Part shown: piece by piece, positions 26,453 through 35,617 of the stretch
Layout: each line of letters starts with the position of its first letter
Position numbering within the stretch: the first letter of the stretch is position 1
Assembly (NCBI GenBank): GCA_040221975.1
Contig: JAVJWR010000015.1
Location: 1 to 64,000, forward strand
Source: Haliea sp040221975
GTDB lineage: Bacteria > Pseudomonadota > Gammaproteobacteria > Pseudomonadales > Halieaceae
Direction of reading: 5' to 3'
DNA length: 64,000 nt
The notes under the pieces: generated by a model
The model's database searches: none
Told to the model about the DNA's origin: nothing
The model's input: the letters and a program-made list of their open reading frames with translations, nothing else
Made by a program: the position numbers and the translations under genes

Positions 26453-27646
26453 CTAGGCGTCGTTCCCCGCCGCCACAGCGGACGCCCAGGCCCACTGGAA
26501 ATTGTGGCCGCCGAGGTGGCCGGTGACATCCACCACCTCGCCGATGAAATACAGGTTCGGTCTCGCCAGAACCGCCATGGTTCTGGAAGAGAGCTGGCGG
26601 GTGTCAACGCCACCCAGGGTGACCTCCGCAGTTCTGTAGCCTTCGGTGCCGGCGGGCTTGATCGACCACTGCCCCAGAGTATGTGCCGCCTGTTCGATGT
26701 CGCCGTTCTTGTATTCCTGTAAAGGACCGCGCCAACCCTGCAGTTCGGTGAAGGCCTGGGCAAACCGTTTTGGCAGGTGCCGGGCCAGATACTGGCCAAG
26801 CGTCCATTGCGGCCGGCTTTTGCGCAGGCTGAAAAGGTCTTCGGCAATGTGGCAGGCTGGCAGCAGGTTGATGGCCAGGCTGTCGCCAGGTTCCCAGTAA
26901 CTCGAAATTTGCAGCATGGCCGGGCCGCTGAGCCCCCGGTGGGTAACCAGCATGGGTTCGCGGAAGTGCTGGTCATGGCATTGCACATCCACCGGGCAGC
27001 TGACTCCCGACAGGGGCGCAAGCTGCTCCTTGAGTTCCGGATGCAGGGTAAACGGAACCAGGCCGGCCCGGGTGGGTAATAGTTCCAGTCCGAATTGCCT
27101 TGCCACGTTGTACCCGAAGCCGGTGGCGCCCATGGTGGGGATCGAGAGCCCGCCGCTGGCGATCACCAGGGATTCACAGCTCAGACCACCCGAACCGGTC
27201 TGCAGGCGGTATCCGGAGCTGGTTTCGTCGACATTTTCGACGCTTGTTCTCAGGCGAACCTCGGCACCGGCCCAGTCGCACTCGGCAAGCAGCATGTCGA
27301 GGATGTCCCTGGCGCTGTCCCTGCAGAACAGCTGTCCGGGCGCTTTCTCCTCGTACTCGATGCCATGGCGATCCACCAGGTCCAGAAAGTCCTGGGGGGT
27401 GTAGCGTTTCAGAGCAGAAATGCAGTAGGGGGGATTGTTCGAGAGAAAGTTGGCGGGAGTGCTGTTCAGGTTGGTGAAGTTGCAGCGGCCGCCACCGGAC
27501 ATCAGGATTTTCTTGCCCGGTTTGTTGGCGTGGTCCAGTACCAGAACGCGGCGGCTCCGATAGCCGGCGGTCGCTGCGCACATCAGGCCCGCTGCGCCGG
27601 CGCCGATGATGATTACGTCGTACTCTGATGCTGAACCCGCCGCCAC
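26453..27646 (-). CDS. NAD(P)/FAD-dependent oxidoreductase, HI0933/YhiN family
   Basis: About 397 residues from a GTG at 27646, matching the family's 390-400. The open frame extends to 27880, but those extra 78 residues look non-coding. The FAD motif DVIIIGAGAAGLMCA is at the start, followed by KPGKKILMSGGGRCNFTN, a hallmark of the family, and a C-terminal FIGEVVDVTGHLGGHN. The flavoproteins of this family have no firmly known reaction. It converges on fccB and looks like a single gene. Confidence 0.85.
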   Translation of the reverse strand: MAAGSASEYDVIIIGAGAAGLMCAATAGYRSRRVLVLDHANKPGKKILMSGGGRCNFTNLNSTPANFLSNNPPYCISALKRYTPQDFLDLVDRHGIEYEEKAPGQLFCRDSARDILDMLLAECDWAGAEVRLRTSVENVDETSSGYRLQTGSGGLSCESLVIASGGLSIPTMGATGFGYNVARQFGLELLPTRAGLVPFTLHPELKEQLAPLSGVSCPVDVQCHDQHFREPMLVTHRGLSGPAMLQISSYWEPGDSLAINLLPACHIAEDLFSLRKSRPQWTLGQYLARHLPKRFAQAFTELQGWRGPLQEYKNGDIEQAAHTLGQWSIKPAGTEGYRTAEVTLGGVDTRQLSSRTMAVLARPNLYFIGEVVDVTGHLGGHNFQWAWASAVAAGNDA

Positions 27647-27951
27647 ACTGCCTGCCGATCGAAGGAAAACGGCGGACAGTATACCAGCCTCACTCCAGTT
27701 CGAACGCCCGGGCGAGACACAGTGCCATGTTGCTAACGCCCATTGTGACGCTGGCGCTTGCAGAAACAGGGGAACCGGTAATAGCGATCGCAACCTGGAT
27801 AGCGACAGTTTTGGCGTGACCGGTGTGTGGGATATGGGCCCATACGCTGGGTCTGGGCTACGATTTCTGATCTGCTTCAAGGGGCCGGCCCTGCTTCCCC
27901 TTCTGTCAGCCTGCGGGGAGCATGCACGGTTGCGAGCGCATGCCGGGTCGG
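27647..27951. other. Intergenic stretch, nothing recognised
   Basis: 305 bases between the HI0933-family gene and the LuxR-type gene. Small frames on both strands have no protein-like character. An imperfect GC hairpin near 27879-27903 (AAGGGG and CCCCTT arms) could end luxR transcription but has no T-run. Confidence 0.4.
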
Positions 27952-28467
27952 TTACTCCGGTGCCCGCGGAGTGTCCTCCATCAGAAAATCCTCCAGAAAC
28001 CAGGCGGAGATGGCATGACGGCCCTCCAGCCCGGTCTTCCCGTAGATGCTCGAGGCCTGCTGGCGGACAGTTTTTTCCTTGGTGTTCCTGACACTGGCAA
28101 TCTCCCTCAGGCTCAGGCCCTTGAGCAATAGCAACGCCACTTCCTGTTCGCCGCGGCTCAATCCCCAGTTATCGAAGTGCTCCTGTATCACCTCGGCGTA
28201 CTGTCGCCGTGCGTCGCGCATACTCTGATCAAGCTCCTGCAGCTTCTGGTTACTGAGAAACAGAGAGCTCCTGAGCTGTTGAGTCTCGCGGGTACGCCGA
28301 CGGATATCCACCAGGAGGTAGACAAAGCCTGTCGCGGAAAGCAGCAACAGGACCCATTCCTGCAGCAGGTGCCAGGCGGGCACACCGAGATCGGCATCAA
28401 AAATGACATCGACAAGCTTCAGCAGGACAATGCAAGCCAGGAGGGTGGCGATCAGGCGGTCTTTCAA
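27952..28467 (-). CDS. Membrane-anchored LuxR-type DNA-binding protein
   Basis: 171 residues from a TTG at 28467 with GCGAGG at ideal spacing; the ATG at 28548 gives a cysteine-rich leader that looks spurious. Two transmembrane helices (about 5-22 and 34-52) are followed by a helical linker (about 55-90) and a C-terminal LuxR helix-turn-helix (LSRGEQEVALLLLKGLSLREIAS, cut here by function into scaffold and turn, near 105-165). No receiver or ligand domain is present. It is divergent from the metal efflux operon, so it may regulate it from the membrane, which is inference. Confidence 0.78.
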   Translation of the reverse strand: MKDRLIATLLACIVLLKLVDVIFDADLGVPAWHLLQEWVLLLLSATGFVYLLVDIRRRTRETQQLRSSLFLSNQKLQELDQSMRDARRQYAEVIQEHFDNWGLSRGEQEVALLLLKGLSLREIASVRNTKEKTVRQQASSIYGKTGLEGRHAISAWFLEDFLMEDTPRAPE

Positions 28468-28598
28468 AAAAACCTCGCAATAACAGCAGGTTACAGTTAT
28501 CGGGCAAATGTACCAGAAGCGCCTTCGCGGGACATGTGCAGGATGCACAAAGGTACAAAGCCGTTAGAATACACAATAACCTGAGGTAATGGTGGCTG

Positions 28599-29789
28599 AT
28601 GTCCAGCAAATTGATGAACCCCCTGGCCTTTGCTGCCTGTCTGCTGGTGGCAGGAACGGGTGCGGCCCAGCAGGCCAGCGACATGAGCCTCGGCGAAGTG
28701 CTGTCGGCGACGCTGGCTTTCCAGGACGCCGGCCACAGCGAGAGTGTGGATGTGGCCGCGGGCATGAGTCTGTTGGGCGATTTGCCGGTGCTGTCCGCAC
28801 TTCATGTTCAGAGCGACCTTGACCAGGGCGCCGACGAGACCGAGTTGTCGCTGAACCTGCCATTGAAATCCGGCCTTCGGCATCGGCTGGATGAGTCGTT
28901 GTCTGGCCTGGAGGTGCGCCTCAGCGAGGCCAGCACGGTCTACCGGGCCTGGTACTTTTCCGGCTTGATCCGGGAAGCGGTATGGGCGCATCGGCTGGCT
29001 CAAGTGCAGATCAGTCAGGCCCGGGAACGGGTGAAGTTGCTGGCGGAGCTGGAGTCGCGCTCGAAACTGCAGGTAAAGGCTGGCACCGTCTCCGAGTATG
29101 CCGTGTTGCTGGCGGGTCAGGAGCGGCTGGATGCCGAGCTGTTACTGTCAGATCACCAGGCCGCGCTGCGCGAAGCGGCGCTGCGTTTTGGCTCCCTCAC
29201 CGGTCTGCCTGCAGTGCCGTCGGATATTTCAGAGCCCGTGCCGGTTCCCCAGCAGCCACGCTACGATATCCATCCTCGTCTCGTGCTGCTGGAGTCGAAG
29301 CGCGAGCAGGAGCGTTTGCTGGCAGGTCTTGCCGATCCTCGTGCGGCAAACTGGAACCTGGCTCTGGTTGCACGCGATTTCTCCGGGCCTGGTCAGGACG
29401 AGCGACAGTTCGGGTTGGCGGTGGATGTCCCGCTGGGTCTTGTGGAGGTGCGTCATCGAGGTGTCGAAAGTCAGAAAGCTGCCGCACAGCGTGACTTCAT
29501 TCTGCAGCGCGACCAAGCGCGTCTTGAGATCCGGCGCGACTGGCAGGCCCTGCGCAGCGACGCGGAGCGCTTGCAGACACGACAGCGGTTACTGCAGGAA
29601 TCGGCACTCCTGGGTGAAAAGATCGAAGCGCAGCTTCTCTCCCTGCGCGCGAGCAACGAAGTCGAGGCGGAACTGGTCCTGCGCCGTCTGCTGGACGTTC
29701 TGGACCGCCGCGGCGAACTGGCGCTGATCAAATCACAAATACATCGAAACGCCGCGCTGCAGCGGCAGGCTGCGGGGTACCCTTTGTGA
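28599..29789 (+). CDS. Outer membrane efflux protein, TolC/CzcC-like
   Basis: 396 residues with a signal peptide (about 1-24, LAFAACLLVAGTGAAQQ). The long alpha-helical repeats typical of TolC proteins follow (SRSKLQVKAGTVSEYAVLLAGQ near 150-170). It is slightly shorter than many CzcC proteins, with little beta-barrel sequence visible in the first part. Its stop overlaps the ATG of the adaptor gene by four bases. It is expected to form the outer-membrane exit duct of the RND system downstream. Confidence 0.82.
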   Translation: MSSKLMNPLAFAACLLVAGTGAAQQASDMSLGEVLSATLAFQDAGHSESVDVAAGMSLLGDLPVLSALHVQSDLDQGADETELSLNLPLKSGLRHRLDESLSGLEVRLSEASTVYRAWYFSGLIREAVWAHRLAQVQISQARERVKLLAELESRSKLQVKAGTVSEYAVLLAGQERLDAELLLSDHQAALREAALRFGSLTGLPAVPSDISEPVPVPQQPRYDIHPRLVLLESKREQERLLAGLADPRAANWNLALVARDFSGPGQDERQFGLAVDVPLGLVEVRHRGVESQKAAAQRDFILQRDQARLEIRRDWQALRSDAERLQTRQRLLQESALLGEKIEAQLLSLRASNEVEAELVLRRLLDVLDRRGELALIKSQIHRNAALQRQAAGYPL

Positions 29790-30820
29790 ATCGGTATATT
29801 CATGTGCTGCTGTGCGCCGGGCTGTTCTCGGCGCTGTCGGCGGCGGAGGCCGGGAGTGCACGCGTTGCGATCACCGATCTTGGGGATCTCGAGCTGAAGT
29901 TTGCGACCGTAAAGCAGCTGGATGAAGTACCGGGACCGGCGGTACAGGCTCGCGTCACCCACCCCGGCAGCGCCATGTATCGTATTGGCCTGCCGCGGGA
30001 TGTTCGCCGCGCCTCTTATCTGGTCGGCAATGGCGAAGTGGTGCGTGCGGGCCAGCCTTTCGTGATTCTGCAGGGCCCAGAGATACACCACCTGCTACTG
30101 GAGTATTCGCTACTGGAGACCCGCTACGAGGCCGCGAAAGACCGCTATCAGCGCAGTCGCGAATCCTATCGGCAGAGAGCCTTGCAGGAAGGTCAGTGGC
30201 TAGCCATTGTCGATCGCTATCTGGAGTTGCAGCTCGAGTACGAGCATATGCGGCACTTCCAGGAGCTGGTGCAGGAGTCGACTGACAACAGCGATTCGAT
30301 TACGCTTCTATCGCCCATCGATGGCCGTATTCAATATCGTGACACCCAGGAGCGCCTGGTAGCCGGCACTGAACTGGCCGGTTTCCTGGCTGCGACTGCG
30401 CTGCAGTTGCGGGCGCGTGTGCCGATGGCCTCAGCAGATGATCTGGTGGCGCTGGTGCTGCCGGGTTGTCGCCTGCCGCTTGCCCGACTCGATCACGTCG
30501 CTGAAGGGTTTTTCCTCACGGCCTGGAGTGAGCCGATATCCGCTGACTGTGATCTGCCCCTGAACGCCACGGTCAGCGCCCGCCCCCTGTATCGGCAGGC
30601 CGCCTATTCGGTACCACGTTCGGCGGTATTCACCCGGGACGGCGAGGCGCAGGTGCTGGTGCGGCGCGGCGCTGCCCTTGAGGCGGTCACTGTTTCCCTG
30701 TTGCTGCCGGTGGGCGATGACTACGCCGTGACGGCCGACAGCGAGCTGGCGGATACCGCCGTGCTGGTGACCTCCGTGAGCGCCGTGCAGGGTGTTCTGC
30801 TGGGATTGGGCGGCGACTGA
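29786..30820 (+). CDS. RND efflux periplasmic adaptor (membrane fusion protein)
   Basis: 344 residues with an N-terminal signal (LLCAGLFSALSAAEA). A biotinyl-lipoyl half (LVGNGEVVRAGQPFVILQGP near 70-90), a helical hairpin (about 95-165), the second lipoyl half (SPIDGRIQYRD near 175), then beta-barrel and membrane-proximal parts. It lacks the Met-rich N-terminal tail seen in CusB, so copper/silver specificity is not supported by the adaptor. It sits between the outer-membrane and pump genes with four-base overlap to the former. Confidence 0.85.
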   Translation: MNRYIHVLLCAGLFSALSAAEAGSARVAITDLGDLELKFATVKQLDEVPGPAVQARVTHPGSAMYRIGLPRDVRRASYLVGNGEVVRAGQPFVILQGPEIHHLLLEYSLLETRYEAAKDRYQRSRESYRQRALQEGQWLAIVDRYLELQLEYEHMRHFQELVQESTDNSDSITLLSPIDGRIQYRDTQERLVAGTELAGFLAATALQLRARVPMASADDLVALVLPGCRLPLARLDHVAEGFFLTAWSEPISADCDLPLNATVSARPLYRQAAYSVPRSAVFTRDGEAQVLVRRGAALEAVTVSLLLPVGDDYAVTADSELADTAVLVTSVSAVQGVLLGLGGD

Positions 30821-30821
30821 C

Positions 30822-33800
30822 ATGCTGAACCAGGTGGTACGCTTTTCGCTGACGCAGCGACTCTTCGTCTGTGTCCTTGCGGTGCTGTTAGTCGCCCTGG
30901 GTATACGCGCCTGGCTGCTGCTGCCGGTGGATGCCTATCCAGACATCTCGCCGACCCAGGTCAAGGTCATCCTCAAGGTGCCCGGCATGACCGCGGAAGA
31001 AATCGAACAGCAGGTAACCTATCCGGTAGAGACCGAGCTGCTGGGTATCCCGCGCCAGGCCATGCTGCGTTCTACGACCAAGTATGCGATCACCGACATT
31101 ACCCTGGATTTCGTCGAGGGCACCGACATCTACTGGGCCAGGCAGCAGGTCAATGAGCGCCTCGCCGGCATCCTCGATGATCTGCCCTTTGCAGTTGAGG
31201 GTGGTCTGGCACCCATGAGCACACCTCTGGGCGAGATGTTCATGTTCACGGTGGAGAATCCGCAGCTGTCCCTGATGGAAAGACGCCGCCTGTTGGAGTG
31301 GGATATCCGGCCGGCACTGCGAACGGTAGATGGTGTTGCCGATGTGAACGTTCTGGGCGGCTATGCCAGAACCTTCCAGGTGACACCGCGCTCGGCAGAG
31401 CTGTCGGCGCTGGGCCTGGACATGGTCGCTATCGAGGCAGCCATCGCTGGACAGAATCTGAATGCCGGGACCGGGCGCATTCTGCTCGGCAATGATGTGC
31501 TTGTGGTGCGGGTAGAGGGCCGCATCGACTCCCTGCGGGCACTGGGCGACGTGGTGGTCAGTGCCGGGCCAGCTGGCGTGTACCGGCTGCGCGACGTCGC
31601 CGATGTGGAGATCGGGCACCTGGCTCGCTATGGCGCCGTGACCCGGGATGGCGAGGAAGCGGTACAGGGCCTGGTGATTGCCTTGCGGGACAGCAACACT
31701 GGTGCCGTCGTGGCCGGCGTCAAGGAGCGCCTGGCCGCCCTCGAAAACACGCTGCCGCCCGGTACGGAAATCAACGTGTTCTACGACCGGGCACGCCTGA
31801 TCAGCACCGCTATCGGCACCATGTCCAGTGCCCTGTTCCAGGCAATCGTCCTGGTGGTGGCCGTGCTGGCGGTGTTCCTCGGCAATCTGCGGGCCGCGCT
31901 GGTGGTATCGCTGTCGCTGCCGCTGGCGGCCCTGGCGACATTTTTTCTCATGTCAGTGACACAGCTCACGGCAAACCTCATGAGTCTGGGCGGATTGGTA
32001 ATCGCCATCGGCATGCTGGTGGACGCGTCAGTGGTAGTGGTGGAGAACACTGTGACACGCTTGGCCAATACCCGCGGGCAACCGCGGCTGCACGTGATCT
32101 ACCGCGCTGTACGCGAGGTGGCGCTACCGGTGGTGTCCGGGACCCTGATCGTGATTATCGTGTTCTCTCCCCTGCTGACTCTGAGCGGTCTTGAGGGCAA
32201 GCTGTTTACCCCCGTCGCTCTGACCATAGTGTACGCCATGATTGCGGCGTTGCTGCTCGCACTCACCGTGATCCCGGTGGCCGCGTCACTGCTGCTGAGC
32301 GACCGCACTGCTGCCATGCCTCAGTTCATGCAGCGTCTGCAGGGGAGCTATGCGCAGATGCTTGGCGGCGCTCTCGCGCGTCCGCGCTGGTTGCTGCTCT
32401 CGGTGGGCGGGTTGCTGGCGCTGAGTGCGCTGCTGCTGGCACTGATCGGCAAGACCTTCATGCCGGTGCTGGATGAGGGCGACGTGATCGTGCAGTTGGA
32501 GAAGTCCCCCAGCATATCGCTTGCGGCTTCAGTAGAGCTGGACAAGCAGATCGAAATTGCGCTGCTGGCGGCGGTGCCGGAGATACGGCAGATCGTCGCG
32601 CGCACCGGCTCCGACGAACTGGGCCTTGACCCGATGAGCCTGAACGAGACCGACGTTTTCATGGAACTGGCGCCACAGGATTCCTGGCGCATGGACGGCA
32701 AGGACGAACTGAAGAGCGCGGTGCGCGCGGTACTGACAGGATTTCCGGGCATGAATATCAATTTTACCCAGCCCATTCAGATGCGTGTCTCCGAGATGCT
32801 CACCGGCAGCAGCGGCGATGTGACCATCAAGCTGTTTGGCGAAGACCTCGCGCAGCTGGCGGAGCTTGTACCGCGAGTTGCCGAGATCGCGCGCGAACTC
32901 CCGGGCGCCGTGGACGTGCAGGCCTCGGTCACCGAGGGTGGCAAGTTTCTCAATGTGCGGGTACAGCCGCAGCTGGCCGCCGGCCACGGTCTTACCGCCG
33001 CGGGTCTGGCGGATTATCTGAAGACACAGATAGAGGGCACAGCCATCTCCGAGGTGCGGGAAGGGCGCCAGCGCACACCGGTAACCCTGGCATCGGGGTC
33101 TGAATCCGTAGCGGCTCCAGCGACGGTGGCCGATCTTGAACAGCGCGTCGTGGTGCTGCCAGACGGTGAGCTGGCAACGCTGGGGGATATTGCCGACATC
33201 AGTTACGCGGAAGGGCCGTTGGTTGTAGAGCGCGAGCGCGGTAGCCGGTTCGGGATCGTGACGCTGAATGTACAGGGACGGGATGTGGTCGGCCTGGTCG
33301 AGGATCTGCGTGAGGTACTGGCGCGGGAGGTGCCCTTGCCTGCGGGCTACCGCCTTGAGTATGGTGGCGAGTTCGAGAATCAGCAGCGGGCCACGCGGAA
33401 CCTGCTGTTGGTAGTGCCGGTGGCACTTCTCTTGATCATGATAATCCTGTTCGCCACGTTCCGGTCGCTGGCACTGGCGGGGATCATACTGGGCAACGTG
33501 CCCTTTGCCCTGATGGGCGGCGTGATCGCGCTGTTTGCCAGCGGAGAATATCTGTCCGTGCCCGCATCCGTGGGCCTGATCGCCTTGCTTGGGGTCGCCG
33601 TTCTCAACGGCGTGGTTATGGTGAGCTATTTCCAGCAGCAATGGCACCTGCGCGCCGAGCTGTCAAAGCGCATTGTCAGCGGCGCAACCCAGCGCCTGCG
33701 ACCCGTGCTGATGACAGCGACCACGGCGATTTTCGGGTTGCTGCCCCTGGTGTTTGCCACAGGGCCGGGCGCGGAGGTGCAGCGGCCATTGGCCATTGTA

Positions 33801-33890
33801 GTGGTCGGTGGACTGGTGACTTCAACGGTTACAACGCTGTTTCTGTTGCCCGTGTTCTACCAGTATTGGGGGCGTCGCCAGCATGAGTGA
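30822..33890 (+). CDS. Heavy-metal RND efflux pump, CusA/CzcA family
   Basis: 1022 residues from ATG 30822, one base after the adaptor stop; an upstream start at 30792 lies within that gene. Twelve transmembrane helices and two large periplasmic loops are expected, with helices visible near 10-30, 335-460, 520 and 860-1010. TM4 carries IAIGMLVDASVVVVENT with Asp401 and Glu409, the proton-relay region of the heavy-metal subfamily. The IAIG-x-x-VDA form is closer to CusA-type than to the DFG-type of CzcA, hinting at monovalent metal. The substrate is unproven. Confidence 0.9.
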   Translation: MLNQVVRFSLTQRLFVCVLAVLLVALGIRAWLLLPVDAYPDISPTQVKVILKVPGMTAEEIEQQVTYPVETELLGIPRQAMLRSTTKYAITDITLDFVEGTDIYWARQQVNERLAGILDDLPFAVEGGLAPMSTPLGEMFMFTVENPQLSLMERRRLLEWDIRPALRTVDGVADVNVLGGYARTFQVTPRSAELSALGLDMVAIEAAIAGQNLNAGTGRILLGNDVLVVRVEGRIDSLRALGDVVVSAGPAGVYRLRDVADVEIGHLARYGAVTRDGEEAVQGLVIALRDSNTGAVVAGVKERLAALENTLPPGTEINVFYDRARLISTAIGTMSSALFQAIVLVVAVLAVFLGNLRAALVVSLSLPLAALATFFLMSVTQLTANLMSLGGLVIAIGMLVDASVVVVENTVTRLANTRGQPRLHVIYRAVREVALPVVSGTLIVIIVFSPLLTLSGLEGKLFTPVALTIVYAMIAALLLALTVIPVAASLLLSDRTAAMPQFMQRLQGSYAQMLGGALARPRWLLLSVGGLLALSALLLALIGKTFMPVLDEGDVIVQLEKSPSISLAASVELDKQIEIALLAAVPEIRQIVARTGSDELGLDPMSLNETDVFMELAPQDSWRMDGKDELKSAVRAVLTGFPGMNINFTQPIQMRVSEMLTGSSGDVTIKLFGEDLAQLAELVPRVAEIARELPGAVDVQASVTEGGKFLNVRVQPQLAAGHGLTAAGLADYLKTQIEGTAISEVREGRQRTPVTLASGSESVAAPATVADLEQRVVVLPDGELATLGDIADISYAEGPLVVERERGSRFGIVTLNVQGRDVVGLVEDLREVLAREVPLPAGYRLEYGGEFENQQRATRNLLLVVPVALLLIMIILFATFRSLALAGIILGNVPFALMGGVIALFASGEYLSVPASVGLIALLGVAVLNGVVMVSYFQQQWHLRAELSKRIVSGATQRLRPVLMTATTAIFGLLPLVFATGPGAEVQRPLAIVVVGGLVTSTVTTLFLLPVFYQYWGRRQHE

Positions 33891-34212
33891 TTTGCAGCTG
33901 ATGGTGTTACTGGTTCCCGGGCGTCTGCACGATGATCTGGTAGACGTGCTAATGACACTGGATGGTCTCTCGGGCTTCAGCGCTGTGGAAGCGGCGGGTT
34001 TCAGTCGCGAGCACAGCCACTTCGACGTCGCCGAGCAGGTCGCTGGCGCACGCCGCTTCAGCCGTTTCGAGATTCTCCACTCGCCCGAACAGCATGAACG
34101 AATTATCGGCGCGATTGAGCCGCTGGTGGGGCGGGAGCATGTGCGCTATTGGTTGGTGGAATTGTTGCATGTGGGGCGTTTGCCGGATGTGCCTGGAGAG
34201 ACCCCGCAATAG
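33883..34212 (+). CDS. DUF3240 family protein
   Basis: 109 residues overlapping the pump gene by eight bases. The sequence (MVLLVPGRLHDDLVDVLM; RFEILHSPEQHERIIGAI) matches the DUF3240 pattern of small proteins that close heavy-metal RND operons. The fold looks like a PII/CutA-type ferredoxin-like domain, suggesting a cytoplasmic metal- or pump-associated regulator. The function is unknown; the position makes a role in efflux likely. Confidence 0.78.
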   Translation: MSDLQLMVLLVPGRLHDDLVDVLMTLDGLSGFSAVEAAGFSREHSHFDVAEQVAGARRFSRFEILHSPEQHERIIGAIEPLVGREHVRYWLVELLHVGRLPDVPGETPQ

Positions 34213-34405
34213 AAGTCTTGATGAGCCCCTGCCGCTATCCACCGGTGCGAGGTTTGGATCTCGTCATGCGGAATTTCAATATTGACAATACCCACTATGG
34301 ATGCGGGTCAGGCCGGGGGCAGGGAAGGCAATCGGTAGTCACCTTTTCGTCACATTGGGTTGGTAACCTGAGTGTCATGACTGGCCATGGAACCAGCTCA
34401 CTGAC

Positions 34406-35617
34406 GTGACGTACGCTCTGGGTTTCTATCTGTCGCTGCTGCTCACTGGCTGGAACTCAACCGAAGGTTTCCACCGGCGGCGGCTCGCGCTGCGACGCTG
34501 GTTGATATTGTGCTTGTTCTGGCCCCTGTTCATCCTGTTGCAAGTCATTAATGCCATCTGCCTGTACCTGGACAACTGGCTGTTTCCGGGATACCGGCAA
34601 GTTGTCGTCAGGCAGCCGGTTTTTGTGGTCGGCATGCCGCGCAGCGGTACCACATTTCTGCACCACCTGCTGGCGCTCGATGAGGACCGTTTCACCACTG
34701 CCGTGCTGTGGGAACTGATCTTTGCGCCGTCCATTGTCCAAAGGCGTTTCTGGGGCGGCCTGGGTCGCCTGGATGCCTTGATCGGCCGTCCCCTCGGCCG
34801 GGTGGTCTACGGCGCAGAACGTTTGCTGCTCACCTGGCTGGACGACGTACACAAGACCGGTCTGCAAGCGCCGGAAGAGGACTTTCTTGGCCTGCTGCCG
34901 GCGGGGGGCTGTTTCCTGTTGGTATTGCTGTTCCCGCGGCAGCAATTCTGGCATCTCGCGCATTTCGATCGCGATCTTCCCGCTGCAGAACAGGCGCGTA
35001 TTCTGGGCTTTTATCGCAGGCTGGTCCAGCGCCACCTCTACTGCCGTGGCCCGGACAAGACCTATCTCAGCAAAAATCCCTCTTTCAGCCCGATGGTAGC
35101 AGGCCTGGCGCGCACCTTTCCCGATGCCCGTTTTATCGCCTGCTTCCGCAATCCGACCGACGCCGTGCCATCCCAGGTCAGCTCGATGCTGAATGTGGCG
35201 GTAGCGATTGATCCGCGTGCCGACACCAGCTACTGGCGCGAGCACCTGACCGAGCTGATGCAGTTCTATTGCCACCACCTGCTGCAGGTTTTGCCGGCAC
35301 TGCCGCCTGCACAGCACGCCTTTGTCACCATGGAAGCTCTGTCGCAGGCACCGTTGGCCACACTGCAACGGCTTTACCAGTGTCTTCAGTTGCCTCTCTC
35401 CGATGCGTACCGGCGAGCGCTGGCGCCCGAAGTCGAGAGGGCGCGACACTATCGCAGCCGGCATGATTACTCGCTGGGTGGACTGGGTTTTTCGCCGGAG
35501 CGTTTGCTGAATGCATTTGATTCTGTCTATCTGCGCTTCGGTTACCCGCCTCCACGGAGGCGACAAGATCGCGATAGTCACACTTTTGTAACAGAAAGTG
35601 CATATAACGGCAGGTGA
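34406..35617 (+). CDS. Sulfotransferase family protein
   Basis: 403 residues starting from GTG 34406. A hydrophobic segment near 31-60 may anchor it to the membrane. The PAPS 5'-phosphosulfate loop GMPRSGTTF is at 76-84, and a later CFRNPTDAVPSQ region (near 248) matches the 3'-phosphate motif of the family. It should move sulfate from PAPS to an unknown lipid, sugar or small molecule. Its stop overlaps the start of the glycosyltransferase gene, so the two probably act on the same product. Confidence 0.82.
   Translation: MTYALGFYLSLLLTGWNSTEGFHRRRLALRRWLILCLFWPLFILLQVINAICLYLDNWLFPGYRQVVVRQPVFVVGMPRSGTTFLHHLLALDEDRFTTAVLWELIFAPSIVQRRFWGGLGRLDALIGRPLGRVVYGAERLLLTWLDDVHKTGLQAPEEDFLGLLPAGGCFLLVLLFPRQQFWHLAHFDRDLPAAEQARILGFYRRLVQRHLYCRGPDKTYLSKNPSFSPMVAGLARTFPDARFIACFRNPTDAVPSQVSSMLNVAVAIDPRADTSYWREHLTELMQFYCHHLLQVLPALPPAQHAFVTMEALSQAPLATLQRLYQCLQLPLSDAYRRALAPEVERARHYRSRHDYSLGGLGFSPERLLNAFDSVYLRFGYPPPRRRQDRDSHTFVTESAYNGR

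Noticed and set aside
27646..27880. N-terminal extension of the HI0933-family protein
   Set aside because: The family begins at the FAD motif; the extra residues have no recognisable content and a GTG start fits the normal length.
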